A DNA stretch of 64,000 bases from Winkia neuii subsp. neuii DSM 8576 (GTDB lineage Bacteria > Actinomycetota > Actinomycetes > Actinomycetales > Actinomycetaceae): assembly GCF_000420405.1 (NCBI RefSeq), contig NZ_ATUW01000003.1, forward strand, positions 62,001 to 126,000. Direction: 5' to 3'. Below are positions 34,189-43,216 of the stretch, piece by piece. Each line of letters starts with the position of its first letter. Position 1 is the first letter of the stretch. The notes under the pieces are model-generated. The model was not told the DNA's origin. It did not search any database and worked only from the letters and a program-made list of their open reading frames with translations. The position numbers and the translations under genes are program-made.

Positions 34189-35769
34189 ATGACCGAAACA
34201 GAGCATGTAGAAAAAGAAGAACCGCAAGAATTGTCTGATCGTGTCAACAACCGGTCCAGGCGTGCAGATTCACAGGCCTTCCGCGCCTTCATTGGAACTA
34301 ACTGGGCGCCGCGCTCTAGCGAGCTGCCCGCTAGGGGTGGGGCGGCCGATTACTTGCCTGCCAGGCACACCAAGATCGGCAAGTATTTTCCGGGCGAACG
34401 CCTGGTAATCCCGGCTGGCCAATACAAGGTTCGCAACAACGACTGCGACTATCGCTTCCGCGCTCATTCGGCATTTGCCCACCTAACCGGTTTGGGCGGG
34501 GAACGCGAACCAGACGCGGTATTCGTGCTGGAACCGCTCACTGACAAAGACGGCAACCTACTACCTGGCAGAAAAATTCCCGCCGGCTATCCCAAGGATG
34601 CCACTCACGTGGGGATCTTGTATTTCAAGCCCAGGGCACCCCGCACCTCCGAGGAGTTCTATGCCGATTCGCGCTATGGCGAGTTCTGGGTTGGGGCCCG
34701 TCCTTCTTTAGAGGACATGGAGGCTCTAACTGGTTTGCAGTGCGCCCACATCGATTCTTTCCCCGACGCATTGGCAAAGGATGCTGGGCAGATCTCACTG
34801 CGAGTTATTGCCGGCCAGGACGCCAACGTCGACGCCCAGGTCGCTGCGGTCCGGCAGAGTGCTTCCCTCCCGCAGGGTGACGAGGCCAAACAGGCCGACG
34901 AGGCACTCGAAGAGGCGGCCTCCACCATCCGCCTCCAGAAGGATCCCTACGAACTCGACGAATTGCGCCACTCTATAGCAATGACCAAGCGTGGTTTCGA
35001 GCAGATAATCAAGTCGCTGCCGCGCGCTAGCGAACACTGGCGTGGGGAGCGTGTTATCGAGGGCGCTTTTGGGGCTGTGGCACGTGAGGAGGGCAACGGG
35101 CTCGGCTATGACACTATTGCCGCTGCTGGCAACCACGCCAACACCTTGCACTGGATTGACAATGACGGCAAGGTAAACCCAGGCGAATTGGTGCTTGTGG
35201 ACGCAGGTATAGAAGCTGATTCGCTCTACACCGCAGACATTACGCGTACTCTACCGGTTTCGGGCAAGTTCACCGACGCGCAAGCCAAGGTGTACAACGC
35301 CGTGTTAGATGCCTGTGAAGCTGCCCTGGCGAAGGCCAACGAGCCCGGCGCTCGCTTCCGCGACGTACACGACGCAGCTATGGAGGTGCTAGCCAATCAC
35401 CTCGACGAGTGGGGCATGCTACCTGTTTCCGTCGCCGAGGCGATGTCCGAGGACGGCCAGCAGCACCGCCGCTGGATGCCGCACGGCACCAGTCACCACC
35501 TAGGCCTAGACGTGCACGATTGCGCACAGGCTAAGAAAGAGCTTTACTTGGATGCCGAGTTGGAACCGGGCATGGTGTTCACTATAGAACCCGGTCTCTA
35601 CTTCAACCAGGACGATTTGGCTGTTCCCGAAGAGTTGCGCGGAATCGGAGTGCGTATCGAGGACGACGTGGTTATCACCGAAGAGGGCAAGGCCGTCCGA
35701 CTGAGCGAGGACATTCCCCGCACTGTCGAGGACGTAGAGACATGGATCAGTCAGGTACAGGGCAAATGA
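34189..35769 (+). CDS. pepP: Xaa-Pro aminopeptidase (aminopeptidase P)
   Basis: Manganese-dependent cytosolic exopeptidase that removes N-terminal residues preceding proline. It has 526 residues: an N-terminal AMP_N domain (FIGTNWAPRSSELPARGG, then GQYKVRNNDCDYRFR), and a C-terminal creatinase-fold M24 domain with LVDAGIE, YTADITRTLP, HGTSHHLGLDVHD, TIEPGLYF and GIRIEDD-like VRIEDDVV, covering the five metal ligands. A long insertion around 195-240 is rich in Asp, Ala and Gln. It sits beside the oligopeptide importer, convergent across a large palindrome; both could serve peptide use. Confidence 0.93.
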   Translation: MTETEHVEKEEPQELSDRVNNRSRRADSQAFRAFIGTNWAPRSSELPARGGAADYLPARHTKIGKYFPGERLVIPAGQYKVRNNDCDYRFRAHSAFAHLTGLGGEREPDAVFVLEPLTDKDGNLLPGRKIPAGYPKDATHVGILYFKPRAPRTSEEFYADSRYGEFWVGARPSLEDMEALTGLQCAHIDSFPDALAKDAGQISLRVIAGQDANVDAQVAAVRQSASLPQGDEAKQADEALEEAASTIRLQKDPYELDELRHSIAMTKRGFEQIIKSLPRASEHWRGERVIEGAFGAVAREEGNGLGYDTIAAAGNHANTLHWIDNDGKVNPGELVLVDAGIEADSLYTADITRTLPVSGKFTDAQAKVYNAVLDACEAALAKANEPGARFRDVHDAAMEVLANHLDEWGMLPVSVAEAMSEDGQQHRRWMPHGTSHHLGLDVHDCAQAKKELYLDAELEPGMVFTIEPGLYFNQDDLAVPEELRGIGVRIEDDVVITEEGKAVRLSEDIPRTVEDVETWISQVQGK

Positions 35770-35779
35770 TATAGCTTCT

Positions 35780-35831
35780 AGCTTTAAATGGTTGTGGCCC
35801 AGGCGAGCCTGGGCCACAACCATTTAAAGCT
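35780..35831. repeat. Perfect palindrome with 25-bp arms between convergent genes
   Basis: The arms start AGCTTTAAATGG and end CCATTTAAAGCT, match over 25 bases without error, and are separated by only GA. The repeat lies between the pepP stop and the stop of the dipeptide ABC ATPase, one base from the latter. It would form a very stable hairpin in RNA from either strand. There is no T-run on either side, so it is best called a bidirectional terminator or transcript insulator of the U-less type; a cruciform is possible in DNA. Confidence 0.85.
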
Positions 35832-35832
35832 G

Positions 35833-37572
35833 TCAGTGCTTTACCACAGCCTCCACGTAGTCAGTGCGTCCAGCCAGCAGGGAGCCACCTGGGACGGCCT
35901 CGATCAACTCACGCGTGTAATCTGTGGCCGGGTGGTCGAAAATGTCGTCTGCGCGGCCGTGTTCTACCACTTTGCCGGATTCCATCACAACTATGTCGTC
36001 GGCATTTTCACGAACTACCGCCAAGTCATGGGTGATAAACAGGTAGGTCAAATTCATCTGTGCCTGCAGGTCGTTGAGCAGGTGCAAGATTTGGTCTTGC
36101 ACAAGCACGTCCAGCGCAGACACTGCCTCGTCTAACACCACAACTTCCGGTTGCAGAGCCAGTGCCCTGGCGATTGCCACGCGCTGGCGTTGCCCTCCGG
36201 AGAGCTCGTTGGGGTACCTACGCATCGCGGATTTGGGCAGCGCAACTAGATCCAGCAGACGCGCCACCCGCGCTTCCCTCTCTTTGCGGTTGCCCATGCT
36301 GTGCGTGATTAGCGGTTCTTCTATGCAGCGGTACACCGAGTACATGGGATCTAGCGAACCGTAGGGGTTCTGGAACACCACCGCGAGTTTGCGGCGCATT
36401 TCGAAGAGCTCTTTGCGTCCCAGGGTAGAAAGGTCGGTGCCCTTGTAGTACACCTTGCCTTCAGTAGGGTCGATCAGATTCAAGATAATGTTGGCTACCG
36501 TCGACTTGCCGGACCCAGATTCGCCCACCACCGCCAAGGTGGTGCCTCGGCGGACGCCAAAGCTGACGTTGTCTACAGCTTTGAGGGTCTTGTTGGCTCC
36601 CTTCGCCCCCCGCACGTCAAAGATCTTGGTTAGATTTTCGACCCGGATTACCTCTTCGTCGGCACTTGCCCCAGCATGGGCTCCCAGCAGTTCTTCTTCA
36701 GAATCGTGCCCAGCGGCGTGCGCACTCTGAATGCGGTGCGAGGCCAGCGAAGGAGCAGCCTTTACCAGGCGGCGAGTATAGGGATGCTTCGGGTCGGAAA
36801 GGATCTCCCGGCTCGGACCTGATTCGACTACCCTACCTCGATGCATTACCACCAGGTGGCTGGCGCGTTCGGCCGCCAGTCCCAGATCGTGGGTGATGAA
36901 TAGTACCGCAGTGCCAAAATCGTGGGTTAGCTTTTCCAAGTGATCCAAAATTCTGGCTTGCACCGTCACGTCCAGGGCGGACGTCGGTTCGTCTGCAATC
37001 AGCAGTTTTGGTTCGGAAGCCAAACCTATGCCAATCAGGGCGCGTTGACGCATGCCCCCAGAGAATTCATGGGGGTACTGGCCGGCTCGCCTTGCAGCAT
37101 CCGAAAGGCCTGCCTGTTCGAGGATTTCGACTGTGCGCGCCTTTATGTCCTTGCCAGGGACTGTTTTGTTGGCGTGCAATCCTTCGGCCACCTGGGTGCC
37201 TATGCGCCACACCGGGTTGAGGTTGGACATGGGGTCTTGGGGAACCATACCAATTTCTGAACCGCGCAGTTTCACCAGTTCTTTCTCGGAAAGATTGGTG
37301 ATGTCCCGCCCATCGAACTCGATGGTCCCGCCCGTGATCTTGCCGCTTCCGGGCAGCAGCCCGATGATTGAAGCAGCAGTGGTGGATTTGCCGGAGCCAG
37401 ATTCGCCCACGATCGCAACGGACTGGCCAGGGTATATGGTCAGGTTGGCTTTGCGCACTGCCGGTACCATGCCTGTCGAGGATTGGAAGGCAACCTCCAG
37501 GTTGCTGACGCGCAGCAGGGGCTGGCCTTCGCCGCCGGTGGTGGGCGTGAATTGGACTTTAGAGCTGCTCAT
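35833..37572 (-). CDS. Dipeptide/oligopeptide ABC transporter, fused ATPase (DppD-DppF)
   Basis: A 579-residue protein with two complete ABC modules in one chain. Each has Walker A GESGSGKST, the signature (SGGMRQRALIG in the first, SGGQRQRVAIA in the second), Walker B (LLIADEPTS and VVLDEAVS) and the H-loop (FITHDLGL, FITHDLAV). The C-terminal part after each module is the OppD/F type region. It energises import of peptides through DppB and DppC. The start overlaps the dppC stop by one base (TAATG). It is the last gene of the substrate-binding protein-dppB-dppC-dppDF operon. Confidence 0.92.
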   Translation of the reverse strand: MSSSKVQFTPTTGGEGQPLLRVSNLEVAFQSSTGMVPAVRKANLTIYPGQSVAIVGESGSGKSTTAASIIGLLPGSGKITGGTIEFDGRDITNLSEKELVKLRGSEIGMVPQDPMSNLNPVWRIGTQVAEGLHANKTVPGKDIKARTVEILEQAGLSDAARRAGQYPHEFSGGMRQRALIGIGLASEPKLLIADEPTSALDVTVQARILDHLEKLTHDFGTAVLFITHDLGLAAERASHLVVMHRGRVVESGPSREILSDPKHPYTRRLVKAAPSLASHRIQSAHAAGHDSEEELLGAHAGASADEEVIRVENLTKIFDVRGAKGANKTLKAVDNVSFGVRRGTTLAVVGESGSGKSTVANIILNLIDPTEGKVYYKGTDLSTLGRKELFEMRRKLAVVFQNPYGSLDPMYSVYRCIEEPLITHSMGNRKEREARVARLLDLVALPKSAMRRYPNELSGGQRQRVAIARALALQPEVVVLDEAVSALDVLVQDQILHLLNDLQAQMNLTYLFITHDLAVVRENADDIVVMESGKVVEHGRADDIFDHPATDYTRELIEAVPGGSLLAGRTDYVEAVVKH

Positions 37573-38513
37573 TACTTCCTCGCCTTCGGGTCAAGGGCAT
37601 CGCGTACTACGTCGCCCATCATTATGAAGGACAAAACAGTTACTGCCAGGGCAATTGATGGGTAGAACAAGATCATCGGGTCAGAACGCAGGGACATTTG
37701 TGCTTTAGCTATGTCGCCACCCCAGGAAACTACCGAGGTGGGAAGTCCGACTCCCAAAAATGACAGGGTTGCCTCACTGACGATAAAGGTGCCTAGCGCT
37801 ACGGTTGCGTAGACGATAACGGGCGCGGCGGAGTTGGGCAAAATATGCTGGGTGAGAATCTTCCACCCGGGTACTCCGAGCGAACGCGCGGCGGTTACGA
37901 ATTCTTCGTTTTTGACCGTCATGACCGACCCGCGCGTGATGCGAGCGATCTGCGGCCACCCGAATGCGGCCAGGATCATTACTACCATCCACACCGTGCG
38001 GTGTTCCTTGAACAGCTGCATGATAACGATGGCAGCCAGGATGAAGGGGATGGCGAAGAAGATGTCGGTGACGCGCGAGAGGATTGTGTCTAGCCAACCC
38101 CCAAAATAGCCTGCGAGAGCCCCAAAAGCCACCCCAATGAGCGAGACTACGATGGTGGTTAGCACACCTACCAGCACAGAGGTGCGGGCCCCGTGAATTA
38201 CGCGTGAGTAGACGTCGCAGCCCTGCCTGTCAAAGCCGAAGGGGTGGCCGGAGGAGGCCCCCGCCGAGGACTTCGACAGTTCACAGAAGTTTGGATCCAC
38301 AGACGAGAACAGGCCGGGGAAGGCCGCAACGATCACTACTGCTGCAATGATCACTGCGGATATCCAGAAGAGGGGACGTTTGCGCAGGTAGCGCCACGCT
38401 TCGCCCCACATCGACGAGGGCGCGCTCTCGTCTGCGACCGCGTCTACGGCACCGAGCCCGGTTTCGTCGATCTCGCTTACGAAGTGTTCCTGCAAAGGGT
38501 AAGTATTAGACAT
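37572..38513 (-). CDS. dppC: Dipeptide ABC transporter permease DppC
   Basis: A 313-residue inner-membrane permease of the OppC type. It has a cytoplasmic N-terminus, a first membrane segment WISAVIIAAVVIVAAFPGLF, and an OppC-type extracellular Phe/Cys-containing loop. The BPD_transp_1 core carries the EAA-like motif RITRGSVMTVKNEEFVTAA and a later LGVPGWKIL. It overlaps dppB by 8 bp. Specificity for peptides is inferred from the binding protein and family type. Confidence 0.92.
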   Translation of the reverse strand: MSNTYPLQEHFVSEIDETGLGAVDAVADESAPSSMWGEAWRYLRKRPLFWISAVIIAAVVIVAAFPGLFSSVDPNFCELSKSSAGASSGHPFGFDRQGCDVYSRVIHGARTSVLVGVLTTIVVSLIGVAFGALAGYFGGWLDTILSRVTDIFFAIPFILAAIVIMQLFKEHRTVWMVVMILAAFGWPQIARITRGSVMTVKNEEFVTAARSLGVPGWKILTQHILPNSAAPVIVYATVALGTFIVSEATLSFLGVGLPTSVVSWGGDIAKAQMSLRSDPMILFYPSIALAVTVLSFIMMGDVVRDALDPKARK

Positions 38514-39432
38514 AGCGAATCCTGGGATCTAGGGCTGCGTACAGAAGGTCAACGAGTAGGTTGGCCACGATGTAGACCAGTACGAGCACGGTGGTAAATG
38601 AGACAACTGTCGAGGGCTCGCCCTTGATGATCGCCTGGTAGAGTGTGCCGCCAACACCGTTAATTGCGAAGATGCCTTCGGTAACGATTGCGCCGCCCAT
38701 CAGGGATCCGAGGTCGGCACCTAAGAAGGTCACCACGGGAATTAGCGAATTGCGCAGGATGTGCCTGCGCATAACAGTGCCCTTGTCCAGGCCTTTGGCG
38801 CGAGCAGTGCGCACGTAGTCAGCACTCAGGTGTTCACTCACTGACTGGCGAGTTAGGCGCAGCACATAGGCGAAAGACACGGCCCCTAGCACGATCGCCG
38901 GAAGCAGCAGTGAAGTAAAGGATACGTTGGAACCTACGGTAATGGGTAAAAGGCCATACTTGACACCAAAGATGAACTGCAAAACGAACCCAATTACGAA
39001 GGTGGGTACCGAGATGACGATCAGCGACAGCACCAGCACGGTGGAGTCGAAGAAACCCCCACGGCGGATTCCGGCGATGACACCGAAGCCAATGCCCAAA
39101 ACCGCCTCGAATACTAGCGCCATGAGTGCTAGCTGAATAGTTACAGGGAAGGCACCGGCCATCACGTCGAGGACGGGGCGTCCCGAGAAGGTGGTACCGA
39201 AGTCTAAGGTGAGGATCCCCTTGAGGTACAGCAGGTACTGCACAATCAGGGGCTTATCTAGATTGTAATCTGCGCGAATTTGCGCAGCGATAGCCGGGTT
39301 GAGGCCGCGGTCGCCACCGAGGGCGGCTACCGGATCGCCCGGCATCAAAAAGACCATGGCGTATATGAGTAGCGTGGCGCCAAAGAAAACAGGGATCGCC
39401 TGGAGCAGACGCCTAAGTATGTATTTGCCCAT
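38506..39432 (-). CDS. dppB: Dipeptide ABC transporter permease DppB
   Basis: A 308-residue OppB-type permease. It begins MGKYILRRLLQAIPVFFGATLL, the classic start of the family, and has an AGIRRGGFFDSTVLVLSLI region and the EAA loop SADYVRTARAKGLDKGTV. The end RIRYV is also typical. ATG 39432 has GAGGA 5 nt upstream; the longer frame is not family-like. The gene lies 64 bp after the binding-protein gene, separated by a strong hairpin. Confidence 0.92.
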   Translation of the reverse strand: MGKYILRRLLQAIPVFFGATLLIYAMVFLMPGDPVAALGGDRGLNPAIAAQIRADYNLDKPLIVQYLLYLKGILTLDFGTTFSGRPVLDVMAGAFPVTIQLALMALVFEAVLGIGFGVIAGIRRGGFFDSTVLVLSLIVISVPTFVIGFVLQFIFGVKYGLLPITVGSNVSFTSLLLPAIVLGAVSFAYVLRLTRQSVSEHLSADYVRTARAKGLDKGTVMRRHILRNSLIPVVTFLGADLGSLMGGAIVTEGIFAINGVGGTLYQAIIKGEPSTVVSFTTVLVLVYIVANLLVDLLYAALDPRIRYV

Positions 39433-39455
39433 TGTGTTCCTCGAATAGCAGGCAG

Positions 39456-39480
39456 ATGCGGGGCCTGGACGGCCCCGCAT
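39456..39480 (-). terminator. Attenuating stem-loop between binding protein and permease genes
   Basis: A perfect inverted repeat ATGCGGGGCC / GGCCCCGCAT with a 5-nt loop, and no T-run after it. Such hairpins between a substrate-binding protein gene and its permeases usually protect the 5' message from decay or partly stop transcription, so that the binding protein is made in excess. Confidence 0.65.
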
Positions 39481-39496
39481 CAAACCATCAGATTCG

Positions 39497-41137
39497 TTAC
39501 TTCTTCTCGATCTGGTAGTACAGCGGGAAGGAGTCCCAACCGAAATCGACGTTCTTCACCTTGGTGGAGTAGCCGCCGTTTACGTTTGCGTACCAGAGAG
39601 GAATGTACGGCAGATCCTTGAAGAGGACCTCCTGCGCTTCCTTGTACTTAGCGTTGGCCTTTGCCTTGTCGGTCTGGACAGCGCCCTCGTCAACTAGGCG
39701 ATCGAACTCGGTGTTGGAGTAGCGAGCGTCGTTAGAAGGAGCGTTGGTCTTGTACAGGGGTGCAAGGAAGTTGAAGACGCCCGGGTAGTCAGCCTGCCAG
39801 CCAGTGCGGAAGCCCGACTGGAGGGCGTGCTTGGTGACGTCGTCACGCATGGACTTGAAGTCTGGGTAGGCTTTGCCCTGTGCCTTTATGCCAAGGTTAT
39901 TCTTGAGCTGGTTGCAAACTGCGTCCACCCAAGCCTGGTGGCCTCCGTCGGAGTTGTAGGCAATTTCGAAGGTGCCATCGTACTTGCTGATAGCATCCGC
40001 CTTGGTCCACAGCTCCTTAGCCTTCTTGGCGTTGAACTTCAGCACGTCATTTCCGGGGACGTCCTTGGAGTAGCCGTCAACGGTAGGCGAGGTGAAATCG
40101 TCAGCCGGGGTACGAGTGCCCTTGAAGATGGTGTCGGTGACCTCTTTGCGGTCGATGGCCTGCGAGAGAGCTGCCCTGCGCAGGCGGCCTTCCTCGTCCA
40201 TCCCAAAGTGGGGGGCCTTCACGTCGATAGCGAAGGACTGGAATACGGCCGCAGGCTGGTTGATTGCCCGCTCACCAAGATCCTTCTTGTAGGTTTCGAA
40301 GGCAGAATCTGGCAGGCCATCTAGGACGTCCAGGTCGTCACTCAGAAGCTTCTGGTAGGCAGCCTCGGGCTGGGCGTAGATCTGGAATTCAATACCAGCA
40401 TTCTTGGCCTTGCGCGGGCCGTTGTAGTGCTCGTTGGGAACCAGGGTAATTTTTTCGTTGTGTACCCAGCCATCCTTGTCAGCCAACTTGTAAGGACCGG
40501 ACGAGACAGGCTTTTGCCCGTATGCCTTCATATCCTTGTAAGCCGATTCGGGTAGCGGAGCATATGCCTGGTGGCCCAAACGGTCGGCAAAGTCGGGGGC
40601 CGAGGAATTCAGTTCCACGGTAAAGGTAGTGTCGTCCACTACCTTTAGGCCTTCCATCTTGGGAACGTCGGGCGCTGTGGCGCCTTCATCTGCCGGAGCT
40701 TCGGTGTAGCCCTTGATGGCCTCGAAGAAGGGGGCCTGAGTCTGCGCGTTCTTCGGGTTAGCTGCCCAGTTCCAGGCATCTACGAAGTTCTGTGCCTTGA
40801 GGTCGGAGCCGTCAGAGAACTTGAGCCCCTTCTTGAGTTTGAAGGTGAACTTGGTGAAGTCATCGTTGTGCTCGATGGAATCAGCAAGCTCGTTTTGAGT
40901 CTTCCCATCCTTGGTGTAGTAAACCAGTCCAGAGTTGATGCTGGTAAGGATTCGTCCGCCACCAACTTCGTTTGTGGCAGAGGGAATTAGAGGATTCTGC
41001 GGTTCAGTATTGACTGCAGTAATGGTCTTTGCTTCGTCGCCACCGGCGCTTGAACCGGACCCCGACCCTCCGCAAGCGGAAAGGGTAAAGGTTAATGCGG
41101 CGGCGGAAACTACGGCAAGGATGCGCTTAGTTTTCAC
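39497..41137 (-). CDS. Oligopeptide-binding lipoprotein of the Dpp/Opp ABC system
   Basis: Extracellular solute-binding protein family 5, 546 residues. The signal peptide ends in the lipobox LSAC (Cys22), followed by a Gly/Ser-rich linker, so it is a lipoprotein anchored outside. Family features include NTEPQNPLIPSATNEVGGG, LKFSDGSDLKAQNFVDAWNW and a C-terminal PLYYQI. It captures peptides for DppBC-DF. The start is GTG with GGAGGAAAC upstream. It is the first gene of the operon, and its promoter must lie in the 41138-41560 region. Confidence 0.92.
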   Translation of the reverse strand: MKTKRILAVVSAAALTFTLSACGGSGSGSSAGGDEAKTITAVNTEPQNPLIPSATNEVGGGRILTSINSGLVYYTKDGKTQNELADSIEHNDDFTKFTFKLKKGLKFSDGSDLKAQNFVDAWNWAANPKNAQTQAPFFEAIKGYTEAPADEGATAPDVPKMEGLKVVDDTTFTVELNSSAPDFADRLGHQAYAPLPESAYKDMKAYGQKPVSSGPYKLADKDGWVHNEKITLVPNEHYNGPRKAKNAGIEFQIYAQPEAAYQKLLSDDLDVLDGLPDSAFETYKKDLGERAINQPAAVFQSFAIDVKAPHFGMDEEGRLRRAALSQAIDRKEVTDTIFKGTRTPADDFTSPTVDGYSKDVPGNDVLKFNAKKAKELWTKADAISKYDGTFEIAYNSDGGHQAWVDAVCNQLKNNLGIKAQGKAYPDFKSMRDDVTKHALQSGFRTGWQADYPGVFNFLAPLYKTNAPSNDARYSNTEFDRLVDEGAVQTDKAKANAKYKEAQEVLFKDLPYIPLWYANVNGGYSTKVKNVDFGWDSFPLYYQIEKK

Positions 41138-41563
41138 TGTTTCCTCCGGGTTAGGCCGGAACGCCCCTGCAAGTAAGACAAAGGGATTTTTGCTCTACCG
41201 GGGACTTCCGTTGGCTCATTCTAATAAGAAAGGTAAAGCTTTAACCAAATAGAGATTGGAGTTCTCCAATGTTCCCGACGGCGAAAAGGTTGATTTTCCG
41301 GCGCGAACAGGCATTTAAGCGCTGTCCACTATGTGGACATTTTCTTCTCAACCTTATTTTTTATAGTCTTTTCCCCAATTCTTCCTAAATTTTGCTTTAC
41401 AGTTTCTTGACCTTTGCGGAGCCGTACTCTACGAACCGCGCGATTGGGGCTGAATGCCCCAAGAGACCCGCGCCAACTCAAACGTCCCTGAAATTACAAA
41501 AAGAACTCGGCGAAACCGACGCCAGCTATCCTCCGGATGTAGATTCCGCCAAGGCCAATTAAA
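41138..41563. other. Intergenic region with operator-like inverted repeats
   Basis: About 425 bp without a credible gene, upstream of the peptide-binding lipoprotein. Two short perfect inverted repeats are visible: ATTGGAG-TT-CTCCAAT (41255-41270) and TGTCCAC-TAT-GTGGACA (41323-41339). On the minus strand TTGGTT followed 16 bp later by TATTAG (about 41250 to 41225) could be the operon promoter, with the first repeat just upstream. The area 41340-41400 is AT-rich. Regulation is inferred, and no repressor was assigned. Confidence 0.4.
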
Positions 41564-41596
41564 TAGCAGTGGCGGGGCCCTTCCCCGCCACTGCTA
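41564..41596 (-). terminator. Rho-independent terminator of the LysP-type permease gene
   Basis: A perfect inverted repeat with 14-bp arms, TAGCAGTGGCGGGG and its complement, and a 5-nt loop. On the minus strand it is followed by TTTAATT. It starts 8 bp after the permease stop codon. Confidence 0.85.
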
Positions 41597-41603
41597 CTAA
41601 AAG

Positions 41604-43070
41604 CTAGTGCTCCGGCCTCGATAGGTCGGCCTCTGCTGGCTTTACCGCCGGCGCCCTAGTTACCAACTTGTGAATTCCCCACACTGCGAAGAACAACGGC
41701 AGCCCGATGTAGCTAGTGGCCAGGGTGGTAAAGTCGCTGCGGCCCAAAAGCGCCTCGTAATTTTGTCCCAAGATAACCACGATGCACATGACAAGCGCGA
41801 CAATTGGCCCTAGAGGGAAGAAAGAGGCCTTGTAGGGTAGCTCCTCCAAGGAATGCCCCTGGGCCACGAACGCCTTGCGGAAGCGCAAGTGCGACCAGGC
41901 CACCGCCACCCACGTGATGAAGCCAGCTAGCCCTGAAGCATTTACAAGCCAGGTGTAGGCTCCCCCGTCGCCAATCAGAGAGGTGAGGAAGCAGGCAGCA
42001 CCCACCAAGGTGGTAGCGACCAGCGCTGGCACCGGCACCCCGTGAGCGGAGGTAGAAGCAAACACGCGCGGGGCCTTGCCCGATTTGGCCAAAGCGTAGA
42101 GCATGCGCGTAGAGGCGTACAGTCCGGAGTTGCCTGCCGAGAGCACGGAGGTCAAAATTACCGCATTCATGACGGCTGCAGCAGCGGCTATGCCGGCATT
42201 GTGGAAGACCAGCGTAAACGGACTGACCGAAATGTTGTCCACGTCAGCGTTCAAAAGGTCCGGACTAGTGTACGGAATTAGGAATCCTATGACCGCAATT
42301 GCGCCTATGTAGAACAGCAAGATGCGCCAGAAAATAGTGCGAATGGCTCGGGGGATGGTCTCGCTAGGATTTTCCGCTTCCCCGGCCGCGACCCCGACCA
42401 GCTCGGTACCTTGGAACGAGAAGCCGGCGATCATAAATACGGAGAGCACCCCCATTCCGCCATTTACGAAGGGCGCATCCCCCACCGTCCAGTTTTTAAA
42501 ACCCGGGGATCCGGAGCCCAAAATGCCGACAATCATGGCTACACCTAGCGCCAAGAAGACGCACACGGTAACCACCTTGATGGTGGCAAACCAAAATTCG
42601 CCCTCACCATATGCACGTGCCGACACCGCGTTGAGAGCAACCAACAGCGCTAAAAAGAGCGCAGACCATATCCAAGAGGGTACGGAAGGAGCCCAGTACT
42701 TCATTACCAGGGCCGCAGCTACTAGTTCGGCGGCCACCGTAATTGCCCAGTTGTACCAGTAGTTCCAACCCACTGCGAATCCGAAAGAGGGCGAAATAAA
42801 GCGGGTTCCGTAGTCTTCGAAGGAACCCGCTGAAGGTATGTAGGTAGCCATTTCGCCCAGTGACTGCATGAGCAGATACACCATGATCCCGATCAATCCG
42901 TAGGCGAGCAGAGCGCCTCCGGGTCCGGCGTCAGAGATGGTCGCGCCCGATGCCACGAACAGGCCGGTGCCGATGGCGCCGCCAATAGCGATCATATTTA
43001 GGTGTCGTGCTCTGAGGGATCGGTGCAAGTTGTTGTCCGCATCGTGTGCAGCCACGTCAATGTCCGCCAT
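41604..43070 (-). CDS. Amino acid permease, LysP-like (APC superfamily)
   Basis: A 488-residue, 12-segment permease. The N-terminal LRARHLNMIAIGGAIGTGLF, the WNYWYNWAITVAAELVAAALV stretch, SFQGTELVGVAAGEAENP, and SVSPFTLVFHNAGIAAAAA match enterobacterial LysP closely from memory, so proton-coupled lysine uptake is likely, although related permeases carry other cationic or neutral amino acids. The start ATG 43070 has GAGGT 6 nt upstream. It is monocistronic, with its own terminator. Confidence 0.87.
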   Translation of the reverse strand: MADIDVAAHDADNNLHRSLRARHLNMIAIGGAIGTGLFVASGATISDAGPGGALLAYGLIGIMVYLLMQSLGEMATYIPSAGSFEDYGTRFISPSFGFAVGWNYWYNWAITVAAELVAAALVMKYWAPSVPSWIWSALFLALLVALNAVSARAYGEGEFWFATIKVVTVCVFLALGVAMIVGILGSGSPGFKNWTVGDAPFVNGGMGVLSVFMIAGFSFQGTELVGVAAGEAENPSETIPRAIRTIFWRILLFYIGAIAVIGFLIPYTSPDLLNADVDNISVSPFTLVFHNAGIAAAAAVMNAVILTSVLSAGNSGLYASTRMLYALAKSGKAPRVFASTSAHGVPVPALVATTLVGAACFLTSLIGDGGAYTWLVNASGLAGFITWVAVAWSHLRFRKAFVAQGHSLEELPYKASFFPLGPIVALVMCIVVILGQNYEALLGRSDFTTLATSYIGLPLFFAVWGIHKLVTRAPAVKPAEADLSRPEH

Positions 43071-43216
43071 GTTGTACCTCAAAACAATAAATTAACGTTT
43101 CCGATTCAATCGAGCATAAGAGCATTTTTCAATAGATTCAAAGTATACGTCTTGGCCGCCGCCAAACTGAGACATATCTTCCACTTGTAAGTATTCCCAG
43201 TTGGGGGCTGGAACGG

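Noticed and set aside
35506-36135. Two mirror-image short frames beginning MVVAQA around the big palindrome
   Set aside because: They are produced by the symmetric palindrome sequence and run antisense into pepP and the ABC ATPase gene; not real genes.
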